From an uncultured Bacilli bacterium (lineage in GTDB: Bacteria > Bacillota_I > Bacilli_A > RFN20 > DUOF01): a stretch of DNA of 42,281 bases. Below, in pieces: positions 8,021 through 16,319 of the stretch. The position numbers were made by a program, and so were the translations under genes. Numbering within the stretch: the stretch's first letter is position 1; every line of letters begins with the position of its first letter. Below the pieces are notes generated by a model that saw nothing but the letters and a program-made list of their open reading frames with translations, was not told where the DNA came from and ran no database searches. The stretch spans positions 1-42,281 of the forward strand of contig CAKORZ010000003.1 of NCBI GenBank assembly GCA_934101685.1, written 5' to 3'.

Positions 8021-9985
8021 TTAAATTTTTAAAGAAATTTGATTTTGCATGTTATATTCAAAATTATTTTTTTCATTTTTAAATATTTCTTTTAGTTCTT
8101 CAATTTCACTTTTTATGTCATCACAAGATAAATTTAAAGCATACTCCAATGGGACTACTTGTCCATAATAATGAACACATTGATTAAGCATAACTTTTTT
8201 ACTCATTAAAATCTCTTTTAAATTTTCTGTTATTGTTTCTATTTTATTTTGGCCATTTTTAGGTAATAAATAATTAATTTTTTCTGTTATTGTTTTTCTT
8301 CTTAAAAAAATGCATTTATCATTTTCACTTGGTATTATATTATATAAACTTTTTTCTATCCAAATTCTTAAAGCACACATGTATAATATCTTTAAGTATG
8401 CATTAGTATAAAAATCATCTGATTTAAACCCATTAAAATTTTCTATTGAATTTACTAATTTGATGTTCGATATATTATCTTTATTGTCTTTATAAAAATG
8501 TTCTTCTGTATCATAATGAAAAACTTTTTGTGCTTCTTCTGAATTTTCACTATCTTTTTCTTTTATTGCTTGTATAAGACCAGTAGTTTCGGCTCTATCT
8601 TCCAAATTTGCCAGTGAGATTAAATTATTCTTTTGATTTTTTACTTCTATTTTGTTAATTTTGATAACTCCATTAATTTTATCCAAATAATAATAATCAA
8701 AATTATTTGCATTTTGCGAATGTATAATATTTAAAAGTCTAATTGAATGAGTTAACACTATCAATTCTTTTTTATTAGACTGTTTTACAATTTCAAAAGC
8801 TATTTTATATTGATTAATCATATCTAAACTTGATACAGGGTCATCTAAAAGTATAATTTCTTTATTACTGCCAATAAATGAATATATTTTAAATAAAAAG
8901 CAAATAAGATTGAATTCACCTGTACTGTAAGTTTCAAGTTTTCTTCCAAAGTCTATCATTACTAAAAAATTTTTGTCATCATAAGTAATTTTATCACCAG
9001 TAACATTAAAATATTTTTTTAAATCCCTTTCTAATCCATTTCTAACATTTTTAATATTTTCAAAAAATTCTTTTTGCCTCTCATGTAAAAAATTTAAACT
9101 TTTTTGTTTTTCTTGAAATTCTTCATAATTTTTGCTTATTAACTTAAATTTTTCAGTATCTCCTTCACACATTACGAATTCACTTTTCAGAGATTCATTT
9201 TCTTCTAATATTCTACACGCCTCAATCAAATCATCAACAATTTTTCTAGTAATATTAATATGATTTCTATCATTAATTTTTTTTATTACTTCGGACTTTA
9301 TTCCTTCTAGTTTTCTCTTTTTATCTTCAACTATCTTTTTTACATTTTCTACATTTGATCCGCATACTGGACACTTTCCATCTTTTTCATCAATAATATT
9401 TGTAATTATACTTAAAGCCTCTTCAAGCATTTGCTTTTTATAATTTTCTATTTCACTTTCTGCATTAGATAATTGTTTTAAATCACTATATAAATCTGTA
9501 AATGTACTTAGTTTGATGTTTTCATCAATTAGTTTTCTAATTTCTTTTATGTCTGCTTCTTTCTCATTAAACCCTAAAAATTTACTATTAGTTTTTCTCA
9601 TATTTTCTGCTTTTTCCCCAAATATTTTTGCCTTTTCTTTAGTTGTTAAATTTAAATTTTTCATATTGCTTTTTATCATATTATTTATGTTATCTCTTAT
9701 AACTTCACTTTCTTCTAATAAACTATTTACTTCATTAATATTTGGTGATATCTTCAATATTTTATCATCTTTATAGATATTTTTTATTTCTCCATATTCT
9801 ACGAAATCGATTTTTCCACTGTTTGATTCTTTTATACACCTATATAATGTTGTTTTTCCTATTCCATTAAATCCAAAAATGATTTTAGATTTTCTATCGT
9901 CTGGTATTTCAAAATCATCATCAATTTCATCTTTAAACCAATCGTAATTGCTGCATATCATGCTTTTTTTTAGTATACTTGTCAT
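8021..9985 (-). CDS. zinc-hook AAA/ABC ATPase, RloC/PrrC-like
   Basis: A 654-residue protein counted from the ATG at 9983-9985, which has AGGGGGAG just upstream; the open frame extends 30 codons further but without a ribosome site. Walker A is GFNGIGKTT (38-46). Coiled-coil arms flank a zinc-hook CPVC (205-208). The ABC signature is YSTGEFN (353-359), Walker B is EIILLDDP (376-383), and the H-loop is LTHS (411-414). The C-terminal 150 residues contain R540-x3-E544 and LNQCVH (N601-x3-H605). This resembles the anticodon-nuclease domain of RloC/PrrC, where an R-x3-E pair and a later His are catalytic, though the spacing is longer here. If so, it is a DNA-damage- or phage-sensing tRNA-cutting enzyme. 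The ATPase part is certain; the nuclease part is inferred. Confidence 0.75.
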   Translation of the reverse strand: MTSILKKSMICSNYDWFKDEIDDDFEIPDDRKSKIIFGFNGIGKTTLYRCIKESNSGKIDFVEYGEIKNIYKDDKILKISPNINEVNSLLEESEVIRDNINNMIKSNMKNLNLTTKEKAKIFGEKAENMRKTNSKFLGFNEKEADIKEIRKLIDENIKLSTFTDLYSDLKQLSNAESEIENYKKQMLEEALSIITNIIDEKDGKCPVCGSNVENVKKIVEDKKRKLEGIKSEVIKKINDRNHINITRKIVDDLIEACRILEENESLKSEFVMCEGDTEKFKLISKNYEEFQEKQKSLNFLHERQKEFFENIKNVRNGLERDLKKYFNVTGDKITYDDKNFLVMIDFGRKLETYSTGEFNLICFLFKIYSFIGSNKEIILLDDPVSSLDMINQYKIAFEIVKQSNKKELIVLTHSIRLLNIIHSQNANNFDYYYLDKINGVIKINKIEVKNQKNNLISLANLEDRAETTGLIQAIKEKDSENSEEAQKVFHYDTEEHFYKDNKDNISNIKLVNSIENFNGFKSDDFYTNAYLKILYMCALRIWIEKSLYNIIPSENDKCIFLRRKTITEKINYLLPKNGQNKIETITENLKEILMSKKVMLNQCVHYYGQVVPLEYALNLSCDDIKSEIEELKEIFKNEKNNFEYNMQNQISLKI

Positions 9986-10040
9986 ATTGACTCTCCCCCT
10001 ATTCATCATTTCAAATTGTAACTGTTGTTTTTTTATTACA

Positions 10041-10083
10041 AAAAGGCCAACGAAAAACCTTTTTAGGATTTTCATCGGCCTTT
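10041..10083 (-). terminator. strong hairpin with T-run in the leader of the ATPase gene (possible attenuator)
   Basis: On the minus strand AAAGGCC pairs with GGCCTTT, extended by about ten more pairs including wobbles, followed by TTTTT. It lies about 55 bases upstream of the ATPase start. The preceding gene already has its own terminator at 10182-10207, so this second one may cap leaks or attenuate ATPase expression. Confidence 0.6.
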
Positions 10084-10181
10084 AACACTTATATATATTA
10101 TATCATCTACAATTCTATTAATCTATAATTTATAGATATATTTTGATTTAGTATCATTTAGCTTTATTAACCTTATTTTAA

Positions 10182-10207
10182 AAGAAAAAGAATCTTTCGA
10201 TTCTTTA
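10182..10207 (-). terminator. intrinsic terminator of the flavin reductase-like gene
   Basis: AAAGAATC and GATTCTTT form a perfect 8-bp stem with a four-base loop, followed on the minus strand by TTTTTCTTTT. It begins directly after the stop codon at 10209. Confidence 0.85.
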
Positions 10208-10208
10208 T

Positions 10209-11123
10209 TTATTTTTTCTTTTTCTCTTCTTTTCTTTTATCGTTTATATACTCTACTTCTTTTTCTCCAATTACTGTTATTCCTTCTTTTTTAGCAATAT
10301 CAACCATTTGTGATAAAGCAGCTTTCAAGAATATTCTAGGTATTTTAGTAAGTTTAGCACATGCTTCATTAGTAAATGTAATACTTGGATCTATTCTTTT
10401 AGCAGCGTATATAACAGAGTTTACATCTCCCTCTTTTGCTTGAATCTTTTCTGCAATTGGCTTTTTAAATTTTGTATACCAGAAATTAGTGCTATCTCTA
10501 TAACCGTAATCTACTGGAACACTAGGGAATCCATTAGCTTTTACTCCATTTATAATCGTATTATAATATTTTTCTTTCATCCATATCTTATCTATTTTAA
10601 GAATAAAATGTGCTCCAAATTTACTAGTAATACCATTGAAATTACGATATGGCGCTTCATATCCTTCTAAGCATCCTGGTTTATCTTCAAAAGCATTTTC
10701 TAATGAATCATCCCATGTACATTCAAATACTTGATAAGCATCACTAATTAACTCAGGTCTATCTTCTCCTAAAGTAGATTTTTCCATATTAAACAAACAG
10801 TCTTTCATCTTTTCTTCAGTAGTTTCTCCTGGGAATCCAAGTCTTACTGCTTCTTTAAAATACTTTCTATCATCAGTAATGAAATTAAGTGTTACTTTCT
10901 TACTTCTTAAAATATTTTGAGCAGTATTACTACTATTTCTACACTCTAGAATCATAGCATAATAATCTTTTCCTGCTATATAGTATGGAAAACATAATGA
11001 ATATGCTCCTAGATTAGTTTTTCCTGATTCGCTTATTGTTGATACTAGAATTGTAGGCATAGGGAAAAATGCTGATGTTTGGTAAAAATTATCTACTATT
11101 CTTAAGTCTTTAAAATTACTCAT
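10209..11123 (-). CDS. flavin reductase-like (FMN-binding split barrel) protein
   Basis: A 304-residue protein. Residues 15-180 fit the flavin reductase-like split-barrel family. They begin with FPMPTILVSTISESGKTNLG, include a C-R-N-S-S-N-T-A-Q-N-I stretch like the flavin-phosphate loop, and continue through the LGFPGETTEEK region. These proteins bind FMN and reduce or use flavin with NAD(P)H; the substrate is unknown. The C-terminal 100 residues are an extension with a very lysine-rich tail. GAGGAG precedes the ATG. The gene is single and divergent from the C69 dipeptidase gene, with a shared 167-bp control region. Confidence 0.75.
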   Translation of the reverse strand: MSNFKDLRIVDNFYQTSAFFPMPTILVSTISESGKTNLGAYSLCFPYYIAGKDYYAMILECRNSSNTAQNILRSKKVTLNFITDDRKYFKEAVRLGFPGETTEEKMKDCLFNMEKSTLGEDRPELISDAYQVFECTWDDSLENAFEDKPGCLEGYEAPYRNFNGITSKFGAHFILKIDKIWMKEKYYNTIINGVKANGFPSVPVDYGYRDSTNFWYTKFKKPIAEKIQAKEGDVNSVIYAAKRIDPSITFTNEACAKLTKIPRIFLKAALSQMVDIAKKEGITVIGEKEVEYINDKRKEEKKKK

Positions 11124-11290
11124 ATTATCTCTCCTCTTTAATAAATTATATTATTTCATATATTTAAAGTCTATGTTTTGAGTCTTTACAAATTAATCAC
11201 TTATAAAAATATGAATTTTTATTGTATCCTTATTTCTTTTAATTTTTTATTAAAATATTTATAATAATTAAAAGAAAAGAGGGAATAAAT

Positions 11291-12757
11291 ATGGCTTGTA
11301 CAACTATACTTGTTGGAAAAGATGCTAGTTATGATGGTTCTACTATGATAGCTAGAAATGATGATGGTTTTTTTGATGTTAAGAAATTAGTGGTGGTTAA
11401 TCCTAAAGATCAACCTAAAAAATATAAAAGTGTTATATCTCATTTAGAGATTGAACTACCTGATAATCCTTTAAGATATACTTCTTGTCCTAGTGTAGAT
11501 AAATCACAAGGTATATGGGCTGCATGTGGTATAAACGGAGCAAATGTATGTATGACTGCGACTGAAACTATAACTAGTAATGCAAGAGTACTTGGAGTAG
11601 ATCCTTATGTTAAGTATGAAAAGAAAACATCTAAAAAAGAAAAAGATAAAATTGGAGGAATTGGTGAAGAAGATTTAGTAGTTCTTGTTTTACCATATAT
11701 TCGTAGTGCTAGAGAAGGTGTTATTAGACTTGGTTCTTTACTTGAAAAATATGGAACTTATGAACCTAATGGTATTGCTTTTTCAGATAAAGATGAAATA
11801 TGGTATTTAGAAACTATTGGTGGGCATCACTATATTGCTAGAAAAGTAGAAGATTCAGAATATGTTATTATGCCTAATCAATTTGGTTTAGATCGTTTTG
11901 ATTTTGAAGATGCAGAAAATAAGCAAGAAAAAAACATGTGTTCTAAAGATTTAAGAAAGTTTGTTATTGATAATAATTTATATTTAGGAGATTTAAGCAA
12001 ACCATTTAACCCACGTTTAGCTTTTGGAAGCAGAAGTGATTCTGATCATGTTTATAATACTCCTAGAGCTTGGTTTATGGGTAGATACTTTAATCCTACT
12101 ACTTATAAATGGGATGGAGAAGATGCTGATTTTACTCCTGAAAGTGATAATATTCCTTGGGCTTTAAAACCTGAAAATAAGATTACAGTTGAGGATGTAA
12201 AATACATTCTTTCATCTTATTATCAAGGAACTCCTTATAATCCATATAAAGGTAAAGGAAATGTACTTGGAGGAATATATAGACCTATTGGTATAAGTAG
12301 AACTGGAGTTATGGCTATACTTCAAATTCGTAATAATGTACCTAGTGAAATTGCTGCACTTGAATGGTTATCATTTGGTTCTAATTCATTTAACTGTAGT
12401 ATTCCTTTCTACACTAATACTAATAAGATGCCTAAATATGTTAGCGATGTTTCTTTAGAAGTATCTACTAATAACTTATATTGGCCTAGTAGACTTATTG
12501 GTGCTCTAGCAGATCCTTATTTTGGGAATAGCATAATTCATGTTGAACGTTACCAAAATGCAGTAGCAAATGATTCTCATGCTCTATTAAATGAATATGA
12601 TAAAAAGATGATTGAAACTAATGATTATTCTTTAATTAATGAAGCTAATGAAAAACTTGCTAATATGTGTAAGAAGCATACTAATAAGGCACTTAAACAA
12701 GTATTACATGTATCTAGTCTTAATATGAAGAATGGATATAATAGATCTGATAATTAA
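11291..12757 (+). CDS. C69-family dipeptidase
   Basis: A 488-residue member of peptidase family C69 (PepD type, Ntn-hydrolase fold). The mature N-terminal nucleophile is Cys3 in MACTTILVGKDASYDGS. The following R-N-D-D and the later N-F-D-F-E/GSRSDSDHVYN region match the family. Length is typical. It releases amino acids from dipeptides with broad specificity in the cytoplasm; there is no signal peptide. AGAGGGAAT precedes the ATG. It is monocistronic with a strong terminator at 12776-12806. Confidence 0.88.
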   Translation: MACTTILVGKDASYDGSTMIARNDDGFFDVKKLVVVNPKDQPKKYKSVISHLEIELPDNPLRYTSCPSVDKSQGIWAACGINGANVCMTATETITSNARVLGVDPYVKYEKKTSKKEKDKIGGIGEEDLVVLVLPYIRSAREGVIRLGSLLEKYGTYEPNGIAFSDKDEIWYLETIGGHHYIARKVEDSEYVIMPNQFGLDRFDFEDAENKQEKNMCSKDLRKFVIDNNLYLGDLSKPFNPRLAFGSRSDSDHVYNTPRAWFMGRYFNPTTYKWDGEDADFTPESDNIPWALKPENKITVEDVKYILSSYYQGTPYNPYKGKGNVLGGIYRPIGISRTGVMAILQIRNNVPSEIAALEWLSFGSNSFNCSIPFYTNTNKMPKYVSDVSLEVSTNNLYWPSRLIGALADPYFGNSIIHVERYQNAVANDSHALLNEYDKKMIETNDYSLINEANEKLANMCKKHTNKALKQVLHVSSLNMKNGYNRSDN

Positions 12758-12775
12758 TACTAATTTATATATTAA

Positions 12776-12806
12776 ATAGTTCTAGTTTGTTGCTAGAACT
12801 ATTTTT
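12776..12806 (+). terminator. terminator of the C69 dipeptidase gene
   Basis: ATAGTTCTAG and CTAGAACTAT form a perfect 10-bp stem with a seven-base loop, followed by TTTTTATTTT on the plus strand. Confidence 0.92.
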
Positions 12807-12813
12807 ATTTTGT

Positions 12814-13779
12814 TTAAACATTATCTTCTTCCATACTAAGAAAACTCATTAGTAAACTAATTATTACTTCCTTTTCTTCTGGTTTACTCTCTGCTATTAA
12901 TATAGTCATTGCTACAAGTGTGGCATCATCTATTACTTTTTTATTATTTTTATATAGCATTTTATTCTTATGTAAAAAGAAAATAAATATAGATGCTGCT
13001 ATTCTTTTATTTCCATCATAGAAAGAATGATTTTTAGTTATAAAATATAATAAGTTAGCAGCTTTTTCTTCTCTTGTTTCATACAAATCTTTTCCAAACA
13101 TAGATTGATAAATAGCATTAATACTAGAATTAAAAGAGCCATCTCTTTCTTTACCAAATAAATCACTATTAAAATTCATACTATCAATAATACTTCTACA
13201 TTCTTCATAAGTAATTTTATAAGTGTCTTTTGATCCCTTTACTCTTTTTAAACACTCATGATCATAATCATCTAGTAAAGATAAAGCTTTATTATATTGT
13301 AGTAATGTATTAAGTATTGCATTTCCTTCATCACTAATTATCTTGCTATCTAATCTAGATGCTATACTAATAAGATTAAAACTCTTTTCTAATTGTTCTA
13401 GTCTTTTACTATTAACCGCACATCCTTCAAGTAAATACTTTTTCAACACATTATTAGCCCATTTTCTAAATGCTATACCTCTTTTAGATTTAACTCTATA
13501 TCCAACACTAATAATCATATCTAGATTGTAATATTTTATAGTTCTAGTTACCTCTCTATTACCTTCTTTTTGAACTACCGAGGATTCCTCGGAGGTTGAG
13601 TTATCTAATTCGCCTTCTTTTATAATGTTTTTTATATGCAACGAAATATTATCAGTTGTAACATCAAATAACTCTGCCATTTGCTTTTGTGTTAGCCATA
13701 CTGTTTCATTTTCATTATCTACTTTAACTTCTAATTCTAAATTATCATCATTAAATACTACTAAATTATATTTTTTCAT
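12814..13779 (-). CDS. RhuM-Fic fusion (virulence RhuM family with Fic/Doc domain)
   Basis: This 321-residue protein has an N-terminal RhuM-type region (about 1-130). That region contains a DNA-binding-like segment, VWLTQKQMAELFDVTTDNIS, followed by IKYYNLDMIISVGYRVKSKR. The C-terminal region (about 190-321) is a Fic/Doc domain. Its core is H251-S-F-Y-D-G-N-K-R259, which keeps the catalytic His, the acidic residue, the anion-hole Gly-Asn and the Arg. Fic enzymes transfer AMP or phosphate to proteins. RhuM-Fic genes are common in accessory regions, often near restriction systems, with no settled role. AAAGGAGAG lies before the ATG. No separate inhibitory antitoxin gene is visible next to it. 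Confidence 0.88.
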   Translation of the reverse strand: MKKYNLVVFNDDNLELEVKVDNENETVWLTQKQMAELFDVTTDNISLHIKNIIKEGELDNSTSEESSVVQKEGNREVTRTIKYYNLDMIISVGYRVKSKRGIAFRKWANNVLKKYLLEGCAVNSKRLEQLEKSFNLISIASRLDSKIISDEGNAILNTLLQYNKALSLLDDYDHECLKRVKGSKDTYKITYEECRSIIDSMNFNSDLFGKERDGSFNSSINAIYQSMFGKDLYETREEKAANLLYFITKNHSFYDGNKRIAASIFIFFLHKNKMLYKNNKKVIDDATLVAMTILIAESKPEEKEVIISLLMSFLSMEEDNV

Positions 13780-13852
13780 TTTATATCTCTCCTTTACTTA
13801 AATAATTTGATTTCTATAATTTAATAATCATTTATTTTAAGTAAAGACATAT

Positions 13853-13918
13853 AAAAAAAGCATTATCTACACCTCCAATATAGTCAATTTACTACTATAA
13901 TGAAAGCATTGATACCGC
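13853..13918 (-). repeat. dispersed hairpin element, terminator-like, with its own upstream promoter-like region
   Basis: On the minus strand the element reads GCGGTATC, then ATTATAGT, a short loop, ACTATATT, GATAATGC and seven T residues. It aligns closely with the terminator at 1847-1908, sharing TATCAA, ATTATAGT and ACTATATT at the same spacing. No gene on the minus strand ends here. A GATACAAT box about 30 bases upstream suggests a short non-coding transcript. Similar hairpins sit downstream of small type I toxin genes, but no toxin frame is present here. Confidence 0.5.
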
Positions 13919-13919
13919 C

Positions 13920-14189
13920 CTCGTTTCATTACAAAAATATTGTATCATATTTGTCTAATATTGTATATTTTTGTCGATAGTTAATCTATGAAAATAATTT
14001 CAATAATTACATATAGTATTACATCTTAAATTTGTTTATTATGATACTTTTACCTTTGATAATCCAATCTTCTTTAATTTTTTTATACTGTTCAATTTTT
14101 AATATTCTTATTCCTTCAGTTAATATTAGATATTTGCATACACAAATTAAAAAAATCTAAACACAATCATAAGACATCATCTTCAAAGC
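13920..14189. other. gap without a convincing gene
   Basis: The stretch between the hairpin element and the next terminator is very AT-rich. A minus-strand frame of about 45 codons (roughly 14019-14160) is open but has no start codon or ribosome site, and may be a gene remnant. Nothing else is supported. Confidence 0.5.
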
Positions 14190-14221
14190 AAAAAAAGTGA
14201 CTATCATTTAACAATAGTCAC
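14190..14221 (-). terminator. terminator of the decayed membrane gene
   Basis: GTGACTAT and ATAGTCAC form a perfect 8-bp stem, followed on the minus strand by seven T residues. It starts about 40 bases after the last stop of the pseudogene at 14260-14638. Confidence 0.8.
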
Positions 14222-14259
14222 CAACATTTTACATTTTTTTATTATAACTTATATAACAC

Positions 14260-14638
14260 TTATAATACTAGCAATAATGCCAGGAAACCACTTACTATTG
14301 CATAGATTATTTTTAGATTTTTATTATCAGTAGAATTTTTGTAATACTTATGTGCAAATTGCATTGTTCCTTGTGTTATACACGTTACACTAACAAATAT
14401 AGAACTAAAGCTATGTTAATTCGGCCATAACATATACCACATATAATTACAAGTTATTATCAAAAGTCCAAAGGCAATTAAAATTAATTATTTTTCCTTT
14501 TAAGTAAAGATTTACAGCAGGTATAAATCTGCCAAATATAGTAAATATCAGAAAAATTATAATTATCAAATTATCAATCAATTTAACTCTTATAAAATCT
14601 TGATTATAGGCCCAAAAATAATCTAAAATCATAGGCAT
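14260..14638 (-). pseudogene. decayed small multi-pass membrane protein
   Basis: Two hydrophobic segments in different frames appear to be one broken gene. The first frame (14447-14638, 63 residues) contains the transmembrane-like run LIDNLIIIIFLIFTIFGRF. Shifting one frame near 14470 continues as GLLIITCNYMWYMLWPN, meets a TAA at about 14415, and then reads on as a third and fourth hydrophobic segment ending GFLALLLVL at 14260. Removing one frameshift and one stop gives a protein of about 125 residues with four membrane helices. No clear ribosome site precedes it. A terminator follows at the right distance. The original family is not recognised. Confidence 0.5.
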
Positions 14639-14707
14639 TAATTCTATGCTAAAATTTTCAAGCTTATTTTTTTCTGAATTTCCGTTCTACCTTTATTCAT
14701 TTTTTTA

Positions 14708-15592
14708 CTACTTCTCAGTCTCTTCAACCTGATTCATGTATTTATTAATTTTCACATTCCAATTATCATTGTGTAAAATTCTATCAACATATAATTTTCT
14801 TTCCATAACTTCTGTTTTAGTAAATTTTGTCAAATCTTTCCATTTACTCGCTTCAAACACATATGTTGCATTCCCTAATTCAAATTTTTCCATTATTACG
14901 TAAGGCAATCCTTCATATTGAAATGCATAATACCCTCTGAATCCATCAGTTCCAATTGCTATACTAGTATATTTTTTTATTAATAAAGGTCGATAAGTTC
15001 GCTCTATATAATCGTAATCTTTACCTTGCTTATCAGATATATATTTAACTAGGTTTTCTTTTTCAAACAAGCGATGCCCTGGTCTCAATATATTCCATTC
15101 TGTTCTAGAATCTATATTAATAAATTCCTCAAATTCTGGATTACAAATTTTAAATACATTGAATATATTTTTAAACAAATTCAAATACATAAGTATAATT
15201 TTGTCTTTTGTTGTTCTGTCCATAACAGGACTACATATAAATTTTTTGTTATCTTTGTCTTTTTCAAATCCTATTTTCACTTTTAAAGGTTCATCATATT
15301 CTCTTTGATATCTTTCTCTCTGATAATCATATTCAACATATCGTGGTATTCTCCTAACAACATGAATTGTAATAATTTCTTTAGGTAAATCTTTTCTAAT
15401 ACAACACTCACCTCTATAATTATCAATAGTTATTCTATATTTTTTTATTGGTGAAGGAACAATATATTCACCTTCTTTCATATCAAAGTAATCTTTGACA
15501 TCTTTGTTTACATCATCCAAAGGATAGCAGATTCTAAATCCATCTAAATAGACATCATTAATATAATTTTCAATTTTCTTAATTTTTCGCAT
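14708..15592 (-). CDS. conserved hypothetical protein, 294 residues
   Basis: I do not recognise a domain. The protein is soluble, rich in Tyr, Arg, Lys and Asp, with no signal or membrane segment. A well-ordered central and C-terminal part (for example RPGHRLFEKENLVKYI and IAIGTDGFRGYYAFQYEG) looks like a folded domain and not low-complexity sequence. AAGGAGG lies nine bases upstream of the ATG. Its leader contains a long hairpin (15627-15678). The next gene upstream, 15711-16106, runs the same way, and the two may be co-transcribed through that hairpin. Confidence 0.7.
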   Translation of the reverse strand: MRKIKKIENYINDVYLDGFRICYPLDDVNKDVKDYFDMKEGEYIVPSPIKKYRITIDNYRGECCIRKDLPKEIITIHVVRRIPRYVEYDYQRERYQREYDEPLKVKIGFEKDKDNKKFICSPVMDRTTKDKIILMYLNLFKNIFNVFKICNPEFEEFINIDSRTEWNILRPGHRLFEKENLVKYISDKQGKDYDYIERTYRPLLIKKYTSIAIGTDGFRGYYAFQYEGLPYVIMEKFELGNATYVFEASKWKDLTKFTKTEVMERKLYVDRILHNDNWNVKINKYMNQVEETEK

Positions 15593-15626
15593 TATAAAAA
15601 CCTCCTTATTAATTATTGACTTAATT

Positions 15627-15708
15627 CAGAGATTTTGGTAAACTTAAATTGTTCAGAGTTAAGTTTATAAAATCTCTGCTGGTCGGCATTGCGAGTGTCG
15701 ACTTTTTT
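15627..15708. promoter_or_regulatory. long inverted repeat and second hairpin in the leader of the 294-residue gene
   Basis: CAGAGATTTT plus TAAACTTAA pairs with TTAAGTTTA plus AAAATCTCTG (15627-15678), an almost perfect 20-bp stem. Beside it GTCG and CGAC (15682-15702) flank a loop and are followed on the plus strand by TTTTTT. The region separates two minus-strand genes. It may terminate or stabilise the upstream message, or serve as a protein or DNA recognition site. Confidence 0.55.
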
Positions 15709-15710
15709 AT

Positions 15711-16106
15711 TTATTGTTTTTCTAAAGGAAACGCCTTATTAAAATCAAACAAAAGAGCATTTTCTTCGTGTAGGAAGTCTGCATCAACTTTATAACCTTG
15801 TTCAATCAAATCCAGACTTACCAAAGAATTTATTTCATTAGTAAATTCAACATTATTCCATCTAACAGAATCAACTCTTGCTTTTGATTGATTTACAAAC
15901 TTAATAGCATTAGGAGAGCTCTCATCACATGGTCTAATTCCTATAAGTTTGTCTCTTTGATTTATAAAGATTTGTACATAGTGAGAATAATTCAACTTTG
16001 CGATAGCCTGTTTAGAGAATCCAACACCTGTTTTTGTCACAGACATACTCGCCCTACCAGCTACACGATCCATTGGTTTAAACTCAGAAGAATCAAATAT
16101 AGACAT
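15711..16106 (-). CDS. conserved hypothetical protein, 131 residues
   Basis: The function is not recognised. The first half (SMSVTKTGVGFSKQAIAKL and YVQIFINQRDKLIGIRP) suggests a small beta-rich domain resembling, in pattern only, AbrB-like or transcription-associated folds. There is no membrane segment. AGGAGGAGA precedes the ATG, and the promoter at 16128-16156 is well placed. The start is firm. It precedes the 294-residue gene with a 118-bp spacer holding two hairpins. Confidence 0.7.
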   Translation of the reverse strand: MSIFDSSEFKPMDRVAGRASMSVTKTGVGFSKQAIAKLNYSHYVQIFINQRDKLIGIRPCDESSPNAIKFVNQSKARVDSVRWNNVEFTNEINSLVSLDLIEQGYKVDADFLHEENALLFDFNKAFPLEKQ

Positions 16107-16127
16107 AAAATCTCCTCCTACACTGTT

Positions 16128-16156
16128 AGCATACCATTATCAAAAAAACAAATCAA
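16128..16156 (-). promoter_or_regulatory. promoter of the 131-residue hypothetical gene, with T-tract upstream
   Basis: On the minus strand TTGATT (16151-16156) and TATGCT (16128-16133) are 17 bases apart. Upstream, about 120 bases consist of phased T-runs on the coding strand. Such A/T-tracts bend DNA and can act like an UP element. Confidence 0.65.
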
Positions 16157-16319
16157 TATTTTTTTACAAAAAACGTAAAAAACAAACAAACGTATAAAAA
16201 AGCAAAAAAAACATAAAGCAAAAAAAATAAACAACACTAAATAAACAAAAAAAGCATCAAAGCAAAATATTTTTAAAATGAAATAGCCAAGCAATAATTA
16301 TCCACCAGAGAATCTGGCG

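Noticed and set aside
14019..14160. Minus-strand frame of about 45 codons ending IIKGKSIIINKFKM
   Set aside because: It looks protein-like but has no start codon and is preceded by a stop after a T-run. At best it is a remnant.
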